The translations under genes were made by a program, and so were the position numbers. A stretch of 64,000 bases of DNA from Desmodesmus armatus (Eukaryota > Chlorophyta > Chlorophyceae > Sphaeropleales > Scenedesmaceae), in NCBI GenBank assembly GCA_007449985.2, contig VIIQ02000271.1:1-64000 (forward strand), in the 5' to 3' direction. The notes below the pieces were generated by a model. That model was not told the DNA's origin. It saw nothing but the letters and a program-made list of their open reading frames with translations, and ran no database searches. This document shows, one piece after another, positions 26,243 through 35,898 of the stretch; position 1 is the stretch's first letter, and the number at the start of each line of letters is the position of its first letter.

Positions 26243-28029
26243 TCAATCATTCCATTCATCAGAGCTTGTCCCTGAGCTCTCAGCCAGCTGTCCCTCCTGC
26301 TCATCCCGGGACCAGTCAAGGCCCTTCACTGTCTTCACCCCTGGGGGCAGCTGCAGCAGGCAGCTGACATCAAAGCTGCCGTCCCGAGGAGTCACAAGCT
26401 GCAGCTTCACCTCCTGCAGTGCAGGGCAACTGGCCGCTATCCTTGCAACCTGTGCTGCCTCCACACAAGCTGAGCAGTAACTCCAGCATGCCAGGCTCAA
26501 TGTGTTGAGGTGTGGCAGCACGCGCTCTGGAGGGAAGATGTGGTCAAAGGCTGCCTGTGGGACAAGTGGCGCTGAGTTTTCTGAAATAATCAGAGCTGTG
26601 AGCTGGGTGGATGCTGTCAGGGCTGAGAAGCACTGGTAGGACCCATCCCCACCTGGCTCAGGGTCAGTCCTGTTTGGGCCCAAGTCTTTCAACTCCACTG
26701 TTTGGGCCCAAGTCTTTCAACTCCACGGTGCTGCAACTGGGTGAGGGGCTGCACCGCTGCCATCACCTGCCTGGGACTCCATCTTGACCCTTCAAGGTTT
26801 CTCGGCCACTGCAGGCGCAACTCCCTTAGCCTTGTCACAGCGCCTAACGTGCCGTGCTGCAGGCGCACTCCTGCACCCCGAAAGCACTGCAGGTTGCTGA
26901 GCCTTGAGAGTTGCAGTTCAGCGCTGGTGTCCCAGCTGGCATCACCATACCAAAGGTATTGATCAACTTCCAGATCAACTGCAGTCAGCCCTGCCGGCAC
27001 CGCTGCTGCAACGGCGGCTATGGTGTTGCTGTACGACTGCGACACTGTGAGGCTCTGCAAGGGCTGCAGGTTGCTCAGCAGAGTGATGCTGGCTGCTGTC
27101 AGGCTTCCTGCTGCCAGCTGCAGTGCTGAGAGCTTGGGCAGCAGCTGCAGATGCTGCCACAGGGTTGACGTCACCTGGTCATGTAGAATTGGCTTTGTCC
27201 ACTTGCTGTCGTACAAATCGACATCTTCCCACTGCAGCCGAGTCAGTGTGGTTGCACTCAGGAATTGAGAGACCAGCTGCAGAGTGAGGCAGCAGTTGCT
27301 CAGCCTTAGCTCCTGCAGCTGCGGTAATGCAGCGGCAGCAGCGCTGCTGCCACTGCTGCAGCTGCCGCTGCAGCTGGCAGCACTGTCAATGCCATTGCTA
27401 CCAGGCCCAGTGAGTGACGAGCCCTGCCCCCTCCTGGAACTGCCACGTGTACTCATCCTGAGCCCTGGCAGCTGGCCCTTGATGTAGCTGAGGGAAATGC
27501 TGCGCATATGTGTGAACTTGGGGACAGGCAGCTGCAGCAGGGGCTGCTTCCAGGGTGATGGGTGGGCCGCAGTGTGATCATCGCCCTTCGCTGTGAGCCC
27601 CTTAACAACATTGCCATGCTTGCCCAGCCAACCCTGCAGCTGCCTGCAGCGCTCTGCTGGATGGTGCCTGTCGTGAAACTGTATGCTGACAAATGCTGGC
27701 ACTGCGACTGCGGCTGCTGCCCATGCGCGGCACACCAATGCACAGCGTGTGAGGCGCTCCGTCAGCGGCAGGTGGCGCAGGATGCATGCCACAGCTGCCT
27801 CTGGGAGCTCTGGCAGCTGCTGTGCTGGTGCTGCAGTCGATAAGGCCCTGCAAGTAGCAGGCACAGCGAGGCAAGATGTCTGGCTGTGTGCATGCAAATG
27901 CGTGTTTTGCACTGCAGGGGGTTTGGTGCGTCTTCTTGTACACGTCAAAGCCTCCCACCCATCACATGTAGCATTTGCTTTGTACAAGATGCGTCCAGTT
28001 CAAGGCACCCACCTCGCTCTTCCAGCCAT
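26243..28029 (-). pseudogene. F-box/LRR protein gene A, broken by a 28-bp duplication
   Basis: Exon 1 is a 17-nt micro-exon, 28029-28013 (MAGRA plus two bases). Exon 2 starts at 27847 (AG+G makes the shared Arg). The protein starts with an F-box (LPELPEAAVACILRHLPL...CALVCRAWAAA, about residues 15-50), followed by a ligand- or substrate-type leucine-rich repeat domain (LPQLQELRLSNCCLTL, LTRLQWEDVDL, SCPALQEVKLQ). The F-box should bind Skp1 and the LRR choose the SCF ubiquitin-ligase target. The frame breaks at a 28-bp tandem duplication (26671-26726); the last 150 aa continue in another frame to 26243. The gene is divergent from B across a 533-bp gap. Confidence 0.8.
26671..26726. repeat. 28-bp tandem duplication inside gene A
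   Basis: TGTTTGGGCCCAAGTCTTTC plus 8 further bases, twice in a row (26671-26698, 26699-26726). As 28 is not a multiple of 3, it shifts the LRR reading frame. Confidence 0.97.
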
Positions 28030-29683
28030 TGTAGGCCACAAGGTTAGAGCTGCCTGATTGCTGTCCCCAACGTTTGCTACCTGATGGTGGACCGTGCCTT
28101 GCAGTTGTGTCAGTTGTGAGCGAATGCGCCACGCTTTGGGTTGCAGCTGCCACCCTTGCCGGGAGAGTCAGATGAAAGTAAACAGTGATAGACATGAGTG
28201 GCTTGTTGTGTCAAGATGATGACGCTGCCTGTCACTGTCCAAGGGTTGGAGCTGGCAACCCAAACAACGTCCGACGGACGGGTCTCATACGTTCTCGTCT
28301 GTTTTGCTCTAATCATTCTGTTTCGTCTTTCGGATATAGTGCAATATTGTCAACAAGCGGAAGCCGCCACACGCTGCGCTAGCGCTACCGCTGCCAGGCT
28401 GCCAGGCAGAAGCTCTCGATTGAGAACGTGCACGCTCGACAACAGCTAGATCTACAAGCCACAGCGTATCACATTCTCTCGCAGCCGCAACAAAGCGCAG
28501 ACCGCGATCAGGCAGCAAACGTTGGGGACAGCGATCAGGCAGCTCCAACCTTGTGGGCTGCAATGGCCGCAAGAGCGAGGTGGGTGCCTCAGGGTGGACT
28601 TACCTTGTACAGAGCACAAGCCAGAATTGATGGGTTGGAGACTTTCACGTGTACACCAGAAAACGCACCAAACCCCCTGCATGCAGTGCAAAATGTGCAT
28701 TGGTATGCACACAGCCAGATATCTCCCCTCGCTGTGCTTGCTAAATGCAGGGCCCTACCCACTGCAGCACCAGCACAGCAGCTGCCAGAGCTCCCAGAGG
28801 CAGCTGTGGCATGCATCCTGCGCCACCTGCCTCTGCAACAGCGCCTCACACGCTGTGCATTTGTATGCAGCGCATGGGCAGCAGCCGTAGTCGCGGTGCC
28901 TGCAGTTGTGACCATACAGATTCACGACAGGCACCAACCAGCAGAGCGCTGCAGGCAGCTGCAGGGTTGGTTGAGCAAGCACGGCAGTGTAGTTGAGGAG
29001 CTAACAGCCAAGGGCGATGATCACACTGCGGCCCACCCCTCACCCTGGAGGCAGCCCCTGCTGCAACTGCCTGTTCACCAGTTCACACAGTTGCGCAGCA
29101 TGTCCCTCAGCTACATCAAAGCCCAGCTGCCCGGGCTAAGGATGAGTACACGCGGCAGTTTCAGGAGGGGGCAGGGCTCCTCACTCACTGGACCAGCAGG
29201 CAGCAGTGGCATTGACTGTGCCGCCAGCAGCAGCAGCGGTGGTGGCAGCAGCAGCGCTGCTGTTGTACTACCGCAGCTGCAGGAGCTGAGGCTGACCAAC
29301 TGCTGCCTTACTCTGCAGCTGGTCTCACAGTTCCTGAGTGTTACCACACTGACACAGCTGCAGTGGGAGGAAATCGATATGTACGACAGCAAGTGGACAA
29401 AGCCAATACCACAAGAACATGTGTTCCCCACCCTGTGGCAACATCTGCAGCTTCTGCCCAAACTCTCAGCACTGCAGCTGGCAGGAAGCCTGACATCAGC
29501 CAACATCACTCTCTTCAGCAACCTGCAGCCCTTGCAGCACCTAACAGTGTCGCGGTCTTACAGCGGCACTGCAGCTGCTGTTGCAGCAGCAGCCCCGCCT
29601 GGGTTGACTGCACTTGATCTGGAGGTCGATCAATCTATGTGGTATCATAACTCCCCATGGGAAGCCCGCGGAGATGTAGTCGC

Positions 29684-29687
<4 letters not shown>
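27853..29687. repeat. Left copy of the 1835-bp direct repeat flanking LINE 1
   Basis: Matches 35722-37556 at a constant offset of 7869 with no indel; I saw three substitutions (28675/36544, 28895/36764, 29267/37136). The repeat runs from just outside the gene A exon 2 acceptor to the middle of gene B exon 2 and abuts the LINE at 29688. Confidence 0.97.
28030..28562. promoter_or_regulatory. Divergent promoter region of genes A and B
   Basis: 533 bp between the two start codons, A leftward and B rightward. It must serve both genes. No TATA box was recognised. The same region recurs at 35899-36431 as part of the long repeat. Confidence 0.5.
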
Positions 29688-29720
<33 letters not shown>

Positions 29721-29750
29721 ACGCAGTGTGGACTGCACCACTCCGCATAA
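28563..29750 (+). pseudogene. F-box/LRR gene B, truncated by LINE 1
   Basis: Micro-exon 28563-28579 (ATGGCCGCAAGAGCGAG), then exon 2 from 28751. F-box LPELPEAAVACILRHLPL at about residues 16-33, then LRRs (LPQLQELRLTNCCLTL, LTQLQWEEIDMY, LPKLSALQLAG). At 29687 the LRR domain is cut by the (GA)n end of the LINE; the frame then reads Glu-Arg repeats and stops at 29750. The intact 3' part of the same gene lies after the LINE, in copy B'. Confidence 0.85.
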
Positions 29751-29952
29751 GTTTAAGGAGAGAGGTGTGCGTGGCTGATGCCTTCACACCCCCCACCGTA
29801 ACCCCTGATGCCCTAGGGCAGTCAAGGGCTTATCGGCTCTATGTTGTAGCTGTGCTGGGCATGGTCTTACTTTGTCTTCCTACGCTTTGTGCTTGGTGTT
29901 GTTTGGTTGGTGGGTCTGCGGGCTCCGTTGTGCCCAGGGTGCTTTTCTGATA

Positions 29953-32900
29953 TCAAGGCGGCTCTTCCCTTCCATATTGTGTGGAGGCTTTTGATGGCGT
30001 GTATATGTAGTGCCTGCAGTAGGCTTTGCAGTGCGGGTGGGCGGACCCCAACCATTCCAGTCTTTCCCGGGTGTGCTTGTATATGGTGCCTGTGACCCCC
30101 AACAATAGTGTTATCTGGTGCACCGTGGTGAGTCCTCGTTCATCTGCTAACAGTAGTTTGAAGAGCTCTGAGTGTTGGGCCTCAGCCCTGGCTTCTTGGC
30201 CCTGGGGGGCTGTGTCTGCGCAGTATTTGATCTCTATTATGTAGAAGGATTGTGTGCAGTCTTCGTCTGCCAGCATGAGTATGTCAGGTCTGCTGCCGCG
30301 TGTGGATAGAAGTTGAGCAACCTCTGCCGGGACTGAGGCTGGCAGCTTGTCCACTGGTATTCTACTGGGTATGTTCCTAGAGGTCTGCATGTCTGAGACA
30401 TGGGCTTGTTGTCCCACGTCAGCCATGATTACTTGATCTCCATGCCTTCCCTGCAGGATGGCGTCCAAACACAGTCTGCCTGCTTGGTTGTGGCGGTTGG
30501 CTGTCAGCTTGGAGAGTGCTGGGCAACCGCTGATGGCATGGTGGCTGGTATCAAGTTGTCCACACAGAAGGCATGATGGGGATTTGGTCTTGCCCCATTT
30601 ATGTAACAAGCCTTGGGTAGGTAGCTTCCATGTGCGGGCCTGCAGGCCTAATTTACGTTCAATGTAGTTTACTCTGCTACTTGTAATAAAGCCATGGCTG
30701 TGTGTGTGGTCAAGATCGGCAGCAATTGCTTTCCATTGGGTGAAACACTTCCCGTCCTGAGGAGCAGATCCAAACTTGTGTGATGCGTGTAATGTCTTTT
30801 CCAAGCTTTCCTTCAGGTTGGGTAGTGGTTTGTGGGTGCAGATCATGTTGCCTGCGGCGTCTGTGGAGCTGGTCATGAAGTGAGGCCAGTGCATCTGCGA
30901 CCTATTTGCGCTAGGGGTCACACAGTCAACTCGTTCAGTTCCTGCCGGTAGCACCTCCCTCTTTGCAAGACGTACTGCAATCTTGTCGGCCATTTCGTTG
31001 CCCATGATTCCACAGTGGCTTTTCACCTTTTGCAGGTGTACCTTTCCTGGGTGTCGTTGCACTGCAGAGATAATCTCTTGGATCAGGTGCTGGTGTCTGT
31101 GTTCTCGCATGTCTTGAGGCCTTGTAAGTGCGGTGAATATCTGGTGAATACTGGTCAAGCTGTCTGTTGCCACACACAGGTGTTTTTTCTGTCCGTTTGT
31201 TTGGATAGCAGTGAGGATACCCGCCAATTCTGCCCTGTTGATCGTGTTGTAGCCTTGCATTGTTGCTGGGTCCCCTTCCAAGTGGCAGGAGACAGCTATG
31301 GCTCTTGGTGGCTGGGGCATGTCCAGGGTGCCCTCCTCCAGGCCAGCCTCTGCCGGAGGGGTGTACACAGCCGCCACAATGTATCTTTGTCCCTCTTCTG
31401 TCTCCACGCAGCTGCCATCACAATATACCCAATCTGTATATCGAAACCGAAGTGCCGGCGCTTGGTCCGTCGGATGTGCCTGCAAAAACTCAGTGATCAG
31501 TATAAGGTGCATGCTCTGCTGTTCTTCCTCAGCGTATCTGAGTTGCTCTTCTTCGTCCGCTTCCTCTTCAAAGCCGGGAGGCGGTCTGTAGCGCTCGCCA
31601 AGAAGCTTGTATGTACTGCATGTCGGCATCGGCCGTTTTGAGGGCTGCGCGGTGTCGGCCACGAGTCTATTGAAACGGCTGGGTGTTTTCACTCCCTCAA
31701 GGTCGCTTGTGAGGAGGGATGTCGGGTTGGTGGCGAGACTGTCGGTCTGCGACAAGCCGCAAAAGCTGATAAAGTCGTTGAATGCGGGGTCTGGTAAGTG
31801 AGGCATGGCTGCTTGTAGAGCGTATTGAACGTGTTGCGGGACTTGGTTGTCTGTACCCGGCAGGTAGGTTTCAAATCCTGCCTGGTTGCCGACTGCGACA
31901 ATGTCGAGCGCTTGGGGCGTGCCCTTGGATGCGCTGCCCGCCAAGTGGCTTGGAGCTTGCAGGTTCATAAACCTGCCTGAGACTCGAGCGATGCCCCGGC
32001 AATGTTCTGGGTAGGCAGCAATCCACGGGCTCCAGCTGCCCCGGCTGCCGATACCTTCAGACTCCGCGGTGCGTTTTGAGGTTTTTCGGAAAACTGGCAG
32101 GACCAGTACCGTGAAGCTAGCTTCCTCAGTGCTTTGCGCCGATCGAAGCGCATGTAAGAAAGCCCGGAGAGCCGCGGGTTGTGCAAATTCCGGGACCGCC
32201 ATTGAGCTGCCTGTCCAGCGGACCTTGTATGGGTTGTGGCGTGCTCCAAATAACTGGTCTCTCTCTTCCATAGACCAGTATTCTGTAGCGTCAGGAGGCA
32301 CTGTGAGGGGACTGGCAAACCGCTGGGCAAGGCACTTTGTGTACAGTTGCAGTGCCCACCTCAGCTGGTCGGGAATGCACCACTGGTCGCAGGCCCTGCG
32401 CGTGCTTTCACGTATTGGCGTTCCTACTTGATACCGCTGAACCAGCCTGTAGGTCTCTTCTGCAAAAGAGGCCGACTGGAGGCGGCGCGTCAGCTGAGGG
32501 TTGATTTCCAAAACAGCCCTAAAGAGGAGGTGGAGTTGCGCTAGGCGTTGGGGGCCCATCGTGGTGCAGACACCAGCTGGGTTGATCACACAGCCCAAGG
32601 GGGTGTATGTGGCTATCTCGTGGTCAGTGGGTTCTGCCTGGGGTTTCATGGCGGGTACATCTCTGAAGAATGCCGCATAGCTGCCAGCAGGGTTGCAGTC
32701 CAATTGGGGGTTCACGGGATTTGGATTCACCATCAGCTTCTTTCTGATGGTTTGCCCTAACGTAACATCATAGGGGGTAGAGGTGTCGATGCCCTCACCT
32801 TGGCTTATTGGTGGAAGTGGGTCTGCCGCTATCAGTTGTGCTAGAGAGAGCTTGGCCTCAGGGGTGCCCAGTGCCGCCACCATATCAATTGGGACCAAGG

Positions 32901-33957
32901 ACGGGGCCAGGTGCACGCGCATCGGAGAGAGCGTGGTAGCAACCTGGCTTGGCGTGTATGTGCGTGGACTGCATTCCTGGCAGACTTTGGTCAGGCGAAA
33001 CATTGGAAGCTTCTCTTCCGCATAGCATTCTATGTGAAATAGTCTGTCACAGCTTTTGCACAGTACAGCTGCAGCTGAGTTTATAAGGGATCTCTCTGTG
33101 CACAGTTCACATGGTAGTGTTGTGGTGTGGCGCCGTTCTGGTGATAGCTCCAGCCTTTCCGGCGGTTGCATAAGTTGTTGCCCTAACGTTTGTGCAATCT
33201 CTGCGCACCATCCTGGCATGATGGACTCAGCCCAATGGACCATGGCATAACGTGTACTGGCCGCTTTCAAGCGTTTGTGTGGGGTAGTGCCCTGCTGGTA
33301 GTGTGTCGGTGGGCAGACGTGGTCCACCTGAGTTATCTGGGGCGGGCTTCCGTAGTAGGCCAGTAGCTCCTGCAGTTCCAGTCTAGTCATACTGTCCAGA
33401 GGGCCTATCCCATAGCCAGTGCGAGCGGTGATCTCTTTATACCGTGTGAAGCCAGCAGGGCCTTTCGATGGCCGCCCACTGGGTTGGAAGAGGGGTGCCA
33501 CTACTGTGGGTTTACCTGCTCTTGTATGATTCCTTATGTGTGCCCGTGCTGCTGCGTCGACGGTATGCAGTTCTGACTGGTATGCAGCGAACATAGCCGT
33601 GACTGTAGGTCCCCGAGAATGACTTGCCATCAAATTGCGAGCATCCAGTGCCAGATTGGGGCGGAGTTTTCGCTGGTGAGGGGGCAGTGAAGCCACCGGC
33701 ACGGGTGCGATGGGTGTTTCAGCGGTCGATTCGGGCGGTTGGCAGAGCGCATACGTCACTCTGTTCCAAGCTCGGCGGTGCTTATCACGGACGTTCCTTT
33801 TGCCAACCAGTTGTTCCAAGTCTTGTACTGGACGCATGTATGCGCACGTGGCGTCCAGCATATCCGCGAGACCATGAATCCCCAGGTCGTTTAAGGTGTG
33901 AAGGTCCGCGATGAGTGTGTTGTTCCAGTTCACACTTGGCAGGAGTGTAGCGGGACG
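29953..33957 (-). CDS. LINE 1 downstream ORF: PHD finger, RNase H, CCHC, restriction-like endonuclease
   Basis: Open from 33957 (after TAG) to 29953, about 1334 codons, with no ATG near its beginning (first Met about residue 32). Counting from 33933: a PHD-type zinc finger at about 274-322 (CELC...CKSC..LFHIEC...CQEC); RNase H at about 835-985 (VYCDGS, NRAELAGI, ATDSLTS, GNEMAD, i.e. D-E-D-D); a CCHC knuckle near 1121 (CLLCG...HHAISGC) with RHN after it; and a PD-(D/E)xK nuclease near 1216 (RPDILML...IIEIKY). CCHC-RHN-PD-ExK is the R2-type endonuclease layout. The upstream RT frame originally overlapped this one by about 28 nt in another frame, so expression may need a -1 frameshift or reinitiation. 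The frame itself is intact. Confidence 0.85.
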   Translation of the reverse strand, partial: RPATLLPSVNWNNTLIADLHTLNDLGIHGLADMLDATCAYMRPVQDLEQLVGKRNVRDKHRRAWNRVTYALCQPPESTAETPIAPVPVASLPPHQRKLRPNLALDARNLMASHSRGPTVTAMFAAYQSELHTVDAAARAHIRNHTRAGKPTVVAPLFQPSGRPSKGPAGFTRYKEITARTGYGIGPLDSMTRLELQELLAYYGSPPQITQVDHVCPPTHYQQGTTPHKRLKAASTRYAMVHWAESIMPGWCAEIAQTLGQQLMQPPERLELSPERRHTTTLPCELCTERSLINSAAAVLCKSCDRLFHIECYAEEKLPMFRLTKVCQECSPRTYTPSQVATTLSPMRVHLAPSLVPIDMVAALGTPEAKLSLAQLIAADPLPPISQGEGIDTSTPYDVTLGQTIRKKLMVNPNPVNPQLDCNPAGSYAAFFRDVPAMKPQAEPTDHEIATYTPLGCVINPAGVCTTMGPQRLAQLHLLFRAVLEINPQLTRRLQSASFAEETYRLVQRYQVGTPIRESTRRACDQWCIPDQLRWALQLYTKCLAQRFASPLTVPPDATEYWSMEERDQLFGARHNPYKVRWTGSSMAVPEFAQPAALRAFLHALRSAQSTEEASFTVLVLPVFRKTSKRTAESEGIGSRGSWSPWIAAYPEHCRGIARVSGRFMNLQAPSHLAGSASKGTPQALDIVAVGNQAGFETYLPGTDNQVPQHVQYALQAAMPHLPDPAFNDFISFCGLSQTDSLATNPTSLLTSDLEGVKTPSRFNRLVADTAQPSKRPMPTCSTYKLLGERYRPPPGFEEEADEEEQLRYAEEEQQSMHLILITEFLQAHPTDQAPALRFRYTDWVYCDGSCVETEEGQRYIVAAVYTPPAEAGLEEGTLDMPQPPRAIAVSCHLEGDPATMQGYNTINRAELAGILTAIQTNGQKKHLCVATDSLTSIHQIFTALTRPQDMREHRHQHLIQEIISAVQRHPGKVHLQKVKSHCGIMGNEMADKIAVRLAKREVLPAGTERVDCVTPSANRSQMHWPHFMTSSTDAAGNMICTHKPLPNLKESLEKTLHASHKFGSAPQDGKCFTQWKAIAADLDHTHSHGFITSSRVNYIERKLGLQARTWKLPTQGLLHKWGKTKSPSCLLCGQLDTSHHAISGCPALSKLTANRHNQAGRLCLDAILQGRHGDQVIMADVGQQAHVSDMQTSRNIPSRIPVDKLPASVPAEVAQLLSTRGSRPDILMLADEDCTQSFYIIEIKYCADTAPQGQEARAEAQHSELFKLLLADERGLTTVHQITLLLGVTGTIYKHTRERLEWLGSAHPHCKAYCRHYIYTPSKASTQYGREEPP

Positions 33958-34263
33958 CTACATGGCCTGAAAACGATCCTGAGAGCATCGCAGTGCACAC
34001 TTTTATATGCTCCTGTTACATTGGTAGCGGATTGGTTAGGGCCATCGCCTCATGTGGATGAGGTCTCCCAATCGAGTCCCGCAGTGGTGGACTCCAAGGC
34101 AGGTAGTCCCGCTGGGTGATAGGGGGCCCCAGTGAGAAAATCGGACTTGAGGGCATCCGAGGACGTATGCGCCTTAGGGGGGGAGATATGTAGCGGGACG
34201 CTACATGGCCTGAAAACGATCCTGAGAGCATCGCAGTGCACACTTTTATATGCTCCTGTTACA
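33946..34263. repeat. 75-bp direct repeats flanking a 168-bp insertion
   Basis: 33946-34020 and 34189-34263 match exactly at a constant offset of 243 bp. Both encode the RT C-terminal peptide VTGAYKSVHCDALRIVF on the minus strand. The pattern is that of a long target-site duplication around 34021-34188. Confidence 0.93.
34021..34188 (+). mobile_element. 168-bp insertion with tRNA-like promoter boxes (candidate SINE)
   Basis: Starts TTGGTAGCGGATTGGTTAGG, resembling a tRNA D-arm/A box (TAGCGGATTGG). About 35 bp further on is CAATCGAGTCCCGC, resembling the B box GGTTCGANNCC, with an anticodon-arm-like CCTCA...TGAGG between. The T-stem does not pair well, so it is not a functional tRNA. There is no A/T tail; the right end is G-rich. 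The SINE reading is an inference. Confidence 0.45.
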
Positions 34264-35640
34264 AGGAGATTGTGTATCGCCTCTGCCAGCGCATGCATGT
34301 CCCGCATATCTCCGACTGTGCAGCCCTGGTATCTCAAAGTGTGGCCGCTGTTTCTGATGGCCATGAGCTGCCGCAGTCTGAGGCAGTATCTTAGCGAGGA
34401 GTGTATGACTGTAGATGTCAGGGCATCTATCATGGCTGTCTGATGGGCCAGTGAGGCTCTGGTGAAGGCGCCAACGACGCCAGTATCATTCAAAGCCCGC
34501 ACAAGACGCTGGTGGCATACCAAGTTGTACTCTACTTCAAGCGAGTGACAGCCCAGGCCTCCATTGGTGGTGTCTTCATGTGCCAAGGCTGTAGAGGTGG
34601 TGGCTGAAATTCCAAATGCTTTCTTGGTGGCTTTGGTCAGCAGAGCATCCAGGCTGCGCAACTCTGCCTTCGTGTAGGGCGCCACTGAGAAAGCATACGT
34701 GAGCGCTGGCCTCATACATGTTTCAATTATCCTGCGTTTTTGGTGTGTGCTGGCGTACGAGTGGGCCAGGGCATCCACTTGCTGTTTGAGTTTGGCCCTG
34801 GCTGCCTGCCATTGGGGCTTGAAATTCAGGTCCATTGTGAACAGCACACCTAGGTGGCGGAAGGGTGCAAGAGGGGGGTGGTAGGTAATCCTCTTTCCTT
34901 GTATAGTGATGGTGTCTTGGAGTTGGGCCTTGAGGATGCCTTCATCGTACGGCTTGGATGGGGAGGTACTGTACAGGGCACCCGTTATAGTGGTTTTGAC
35001 GTTGTTTACTCCCAGGCGGCCCCAGGAGGAGTAGGACTCAACCTTTCCAGATTGGTGTTGCATGTTTGCCTTGGCACGGTGGCCCCCAGTGACAACATTT
35101 ACGTCATCAGCAAAGGCGATGCTGCTAATTTGGGTGTGCTGGCGGTCAGGGTCTCCATACTTTCTAAGGGTTTGGACGGGGTATCCCTTGTTTTTGGCGT
35201 GCAGCCATCGCAACAGTGGCTCAATGTACAGAATGAACAAGAATGGGGACAGGCTGTCGCCTTGTATTGTACCTCTGTCTAGTGGTATTGGGTTAGTTGG
35301 GCCGTGTGGAGCTTGTATGGTGGTATGTGCATTGGTGTAGAGATCTTTGACCACCTCTACCACATCGCATGGGAAGCCTAGGTCATACAGAATCATCAAA
35401 AGCTTATCTTGGTCAATTGTGTCAAAAGCTTCTGTCAGGTCTGCTTGCAACAGGAATATGTCTTGCCCAAATGAGTGTGCATCCTCTAGCACCATAGCCA
35501 TCATTTCCAGCTGCTGAGCCGTCATGCGCTTGTTTCGGAAGCCTCCCTGTGCTGCGCTCAGCATGCCTTGGCGCTCAGCCCGATCAGCCATTGCCCATGA
35601 GACCATGCGTGTCCACAACTTGTAGACTGTTGACTCCAGG
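34050..35640 (-). pseudogene. LINE 1 reverse transcriptase, N-terminally truncated
   Basis: Reading starts around IGLESTVYKLWTRM (about 35640; an in-frame TAG lies just upstream). RT motifs: LLQADLTEAFDTIDQ (motif A, first catalytic Asp), GTIQGDSLSPFLFILY (motif B), and AFADDVNVV (motif C, catalytic Asp pair, near 35105). The thumb and C-terminal part (PFRHLGVLFTMDLNFK, NGGLGCHSLEVE) is shared with LINE 2. After the first 75-bp repeat the frame runs into the 168-bp insertion and stops at 34050, so the normal C-terminus is lost. Confidence 0.9.
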
Positions 35641-35721
35641 CCGATCTACTCCCTAATGCGATCAGAACGTACCCACCGAAGCAGGCAGCCCCTCACGCAT
35701 ACCCAGACCGATTGCTCGGCT

Positions 35722-35898
35722 AGTAGCAGGCACAGCGAGGCAAGATGTCTGGCTGTGTGCATGCAAATGCGTGTTTTGCACTGCAGGGGGTTTGGTGCGT
35801 CTTCTTGTACACGTCAAAGCCTCCCACCCATCACATGTAGCATTTGCTTTGTACAAGATGCGTCCAGTTCAAGGCACCCACCTCGCTCTTCCAGCCAT
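35722..35898 (-). pseudogene. Gene A' fragment: promoter side, exon 1 and intron only
   Basis: The duplicated segment carries micro-exon 1 of gene A (35898-35882) and its intron, but stops 6 bp before the exon 2 acceptor. It therefore keeps a start codon and a promoter with no gene body. Confidence 0.85.

Larger units (their letters stand above)
29688..35721 (-). mobile_element. LINE 1: Dualen/RandI-like non-LTR retrotransposon, 5'-truncated
   Basis: 6034 bp on the minus strand. The 3' end (left) is a (CT)n tail, seen as GA repeats at 29688-29718, preceded by a possible hairpin. It holds the reverse transcriptase (34050-35640) and a downstream 1326-aa frame with PHD finger, RNase H, CCHC and a restriction-like endonuclease. 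That order (RT, RNase H, CCHC, RLE) fits the Dualen/RandI clade described in Chlamydomonas. The apurinic-type endonuclease and RT N-terminus are missing; about 70 bp of unrelated filler (35655-35721) lies at the 5' junction. The flanks are 1835-bp direct repeats instead of a short target duplication. A 168-bp insertion lies at 34021-34188. Confidence 0.88.

Noticed and set aside
34021..34090. Functional tRNA gene
   Set aside because: A- and B-box-like sequences are present but acceptor and T stems do not pair.
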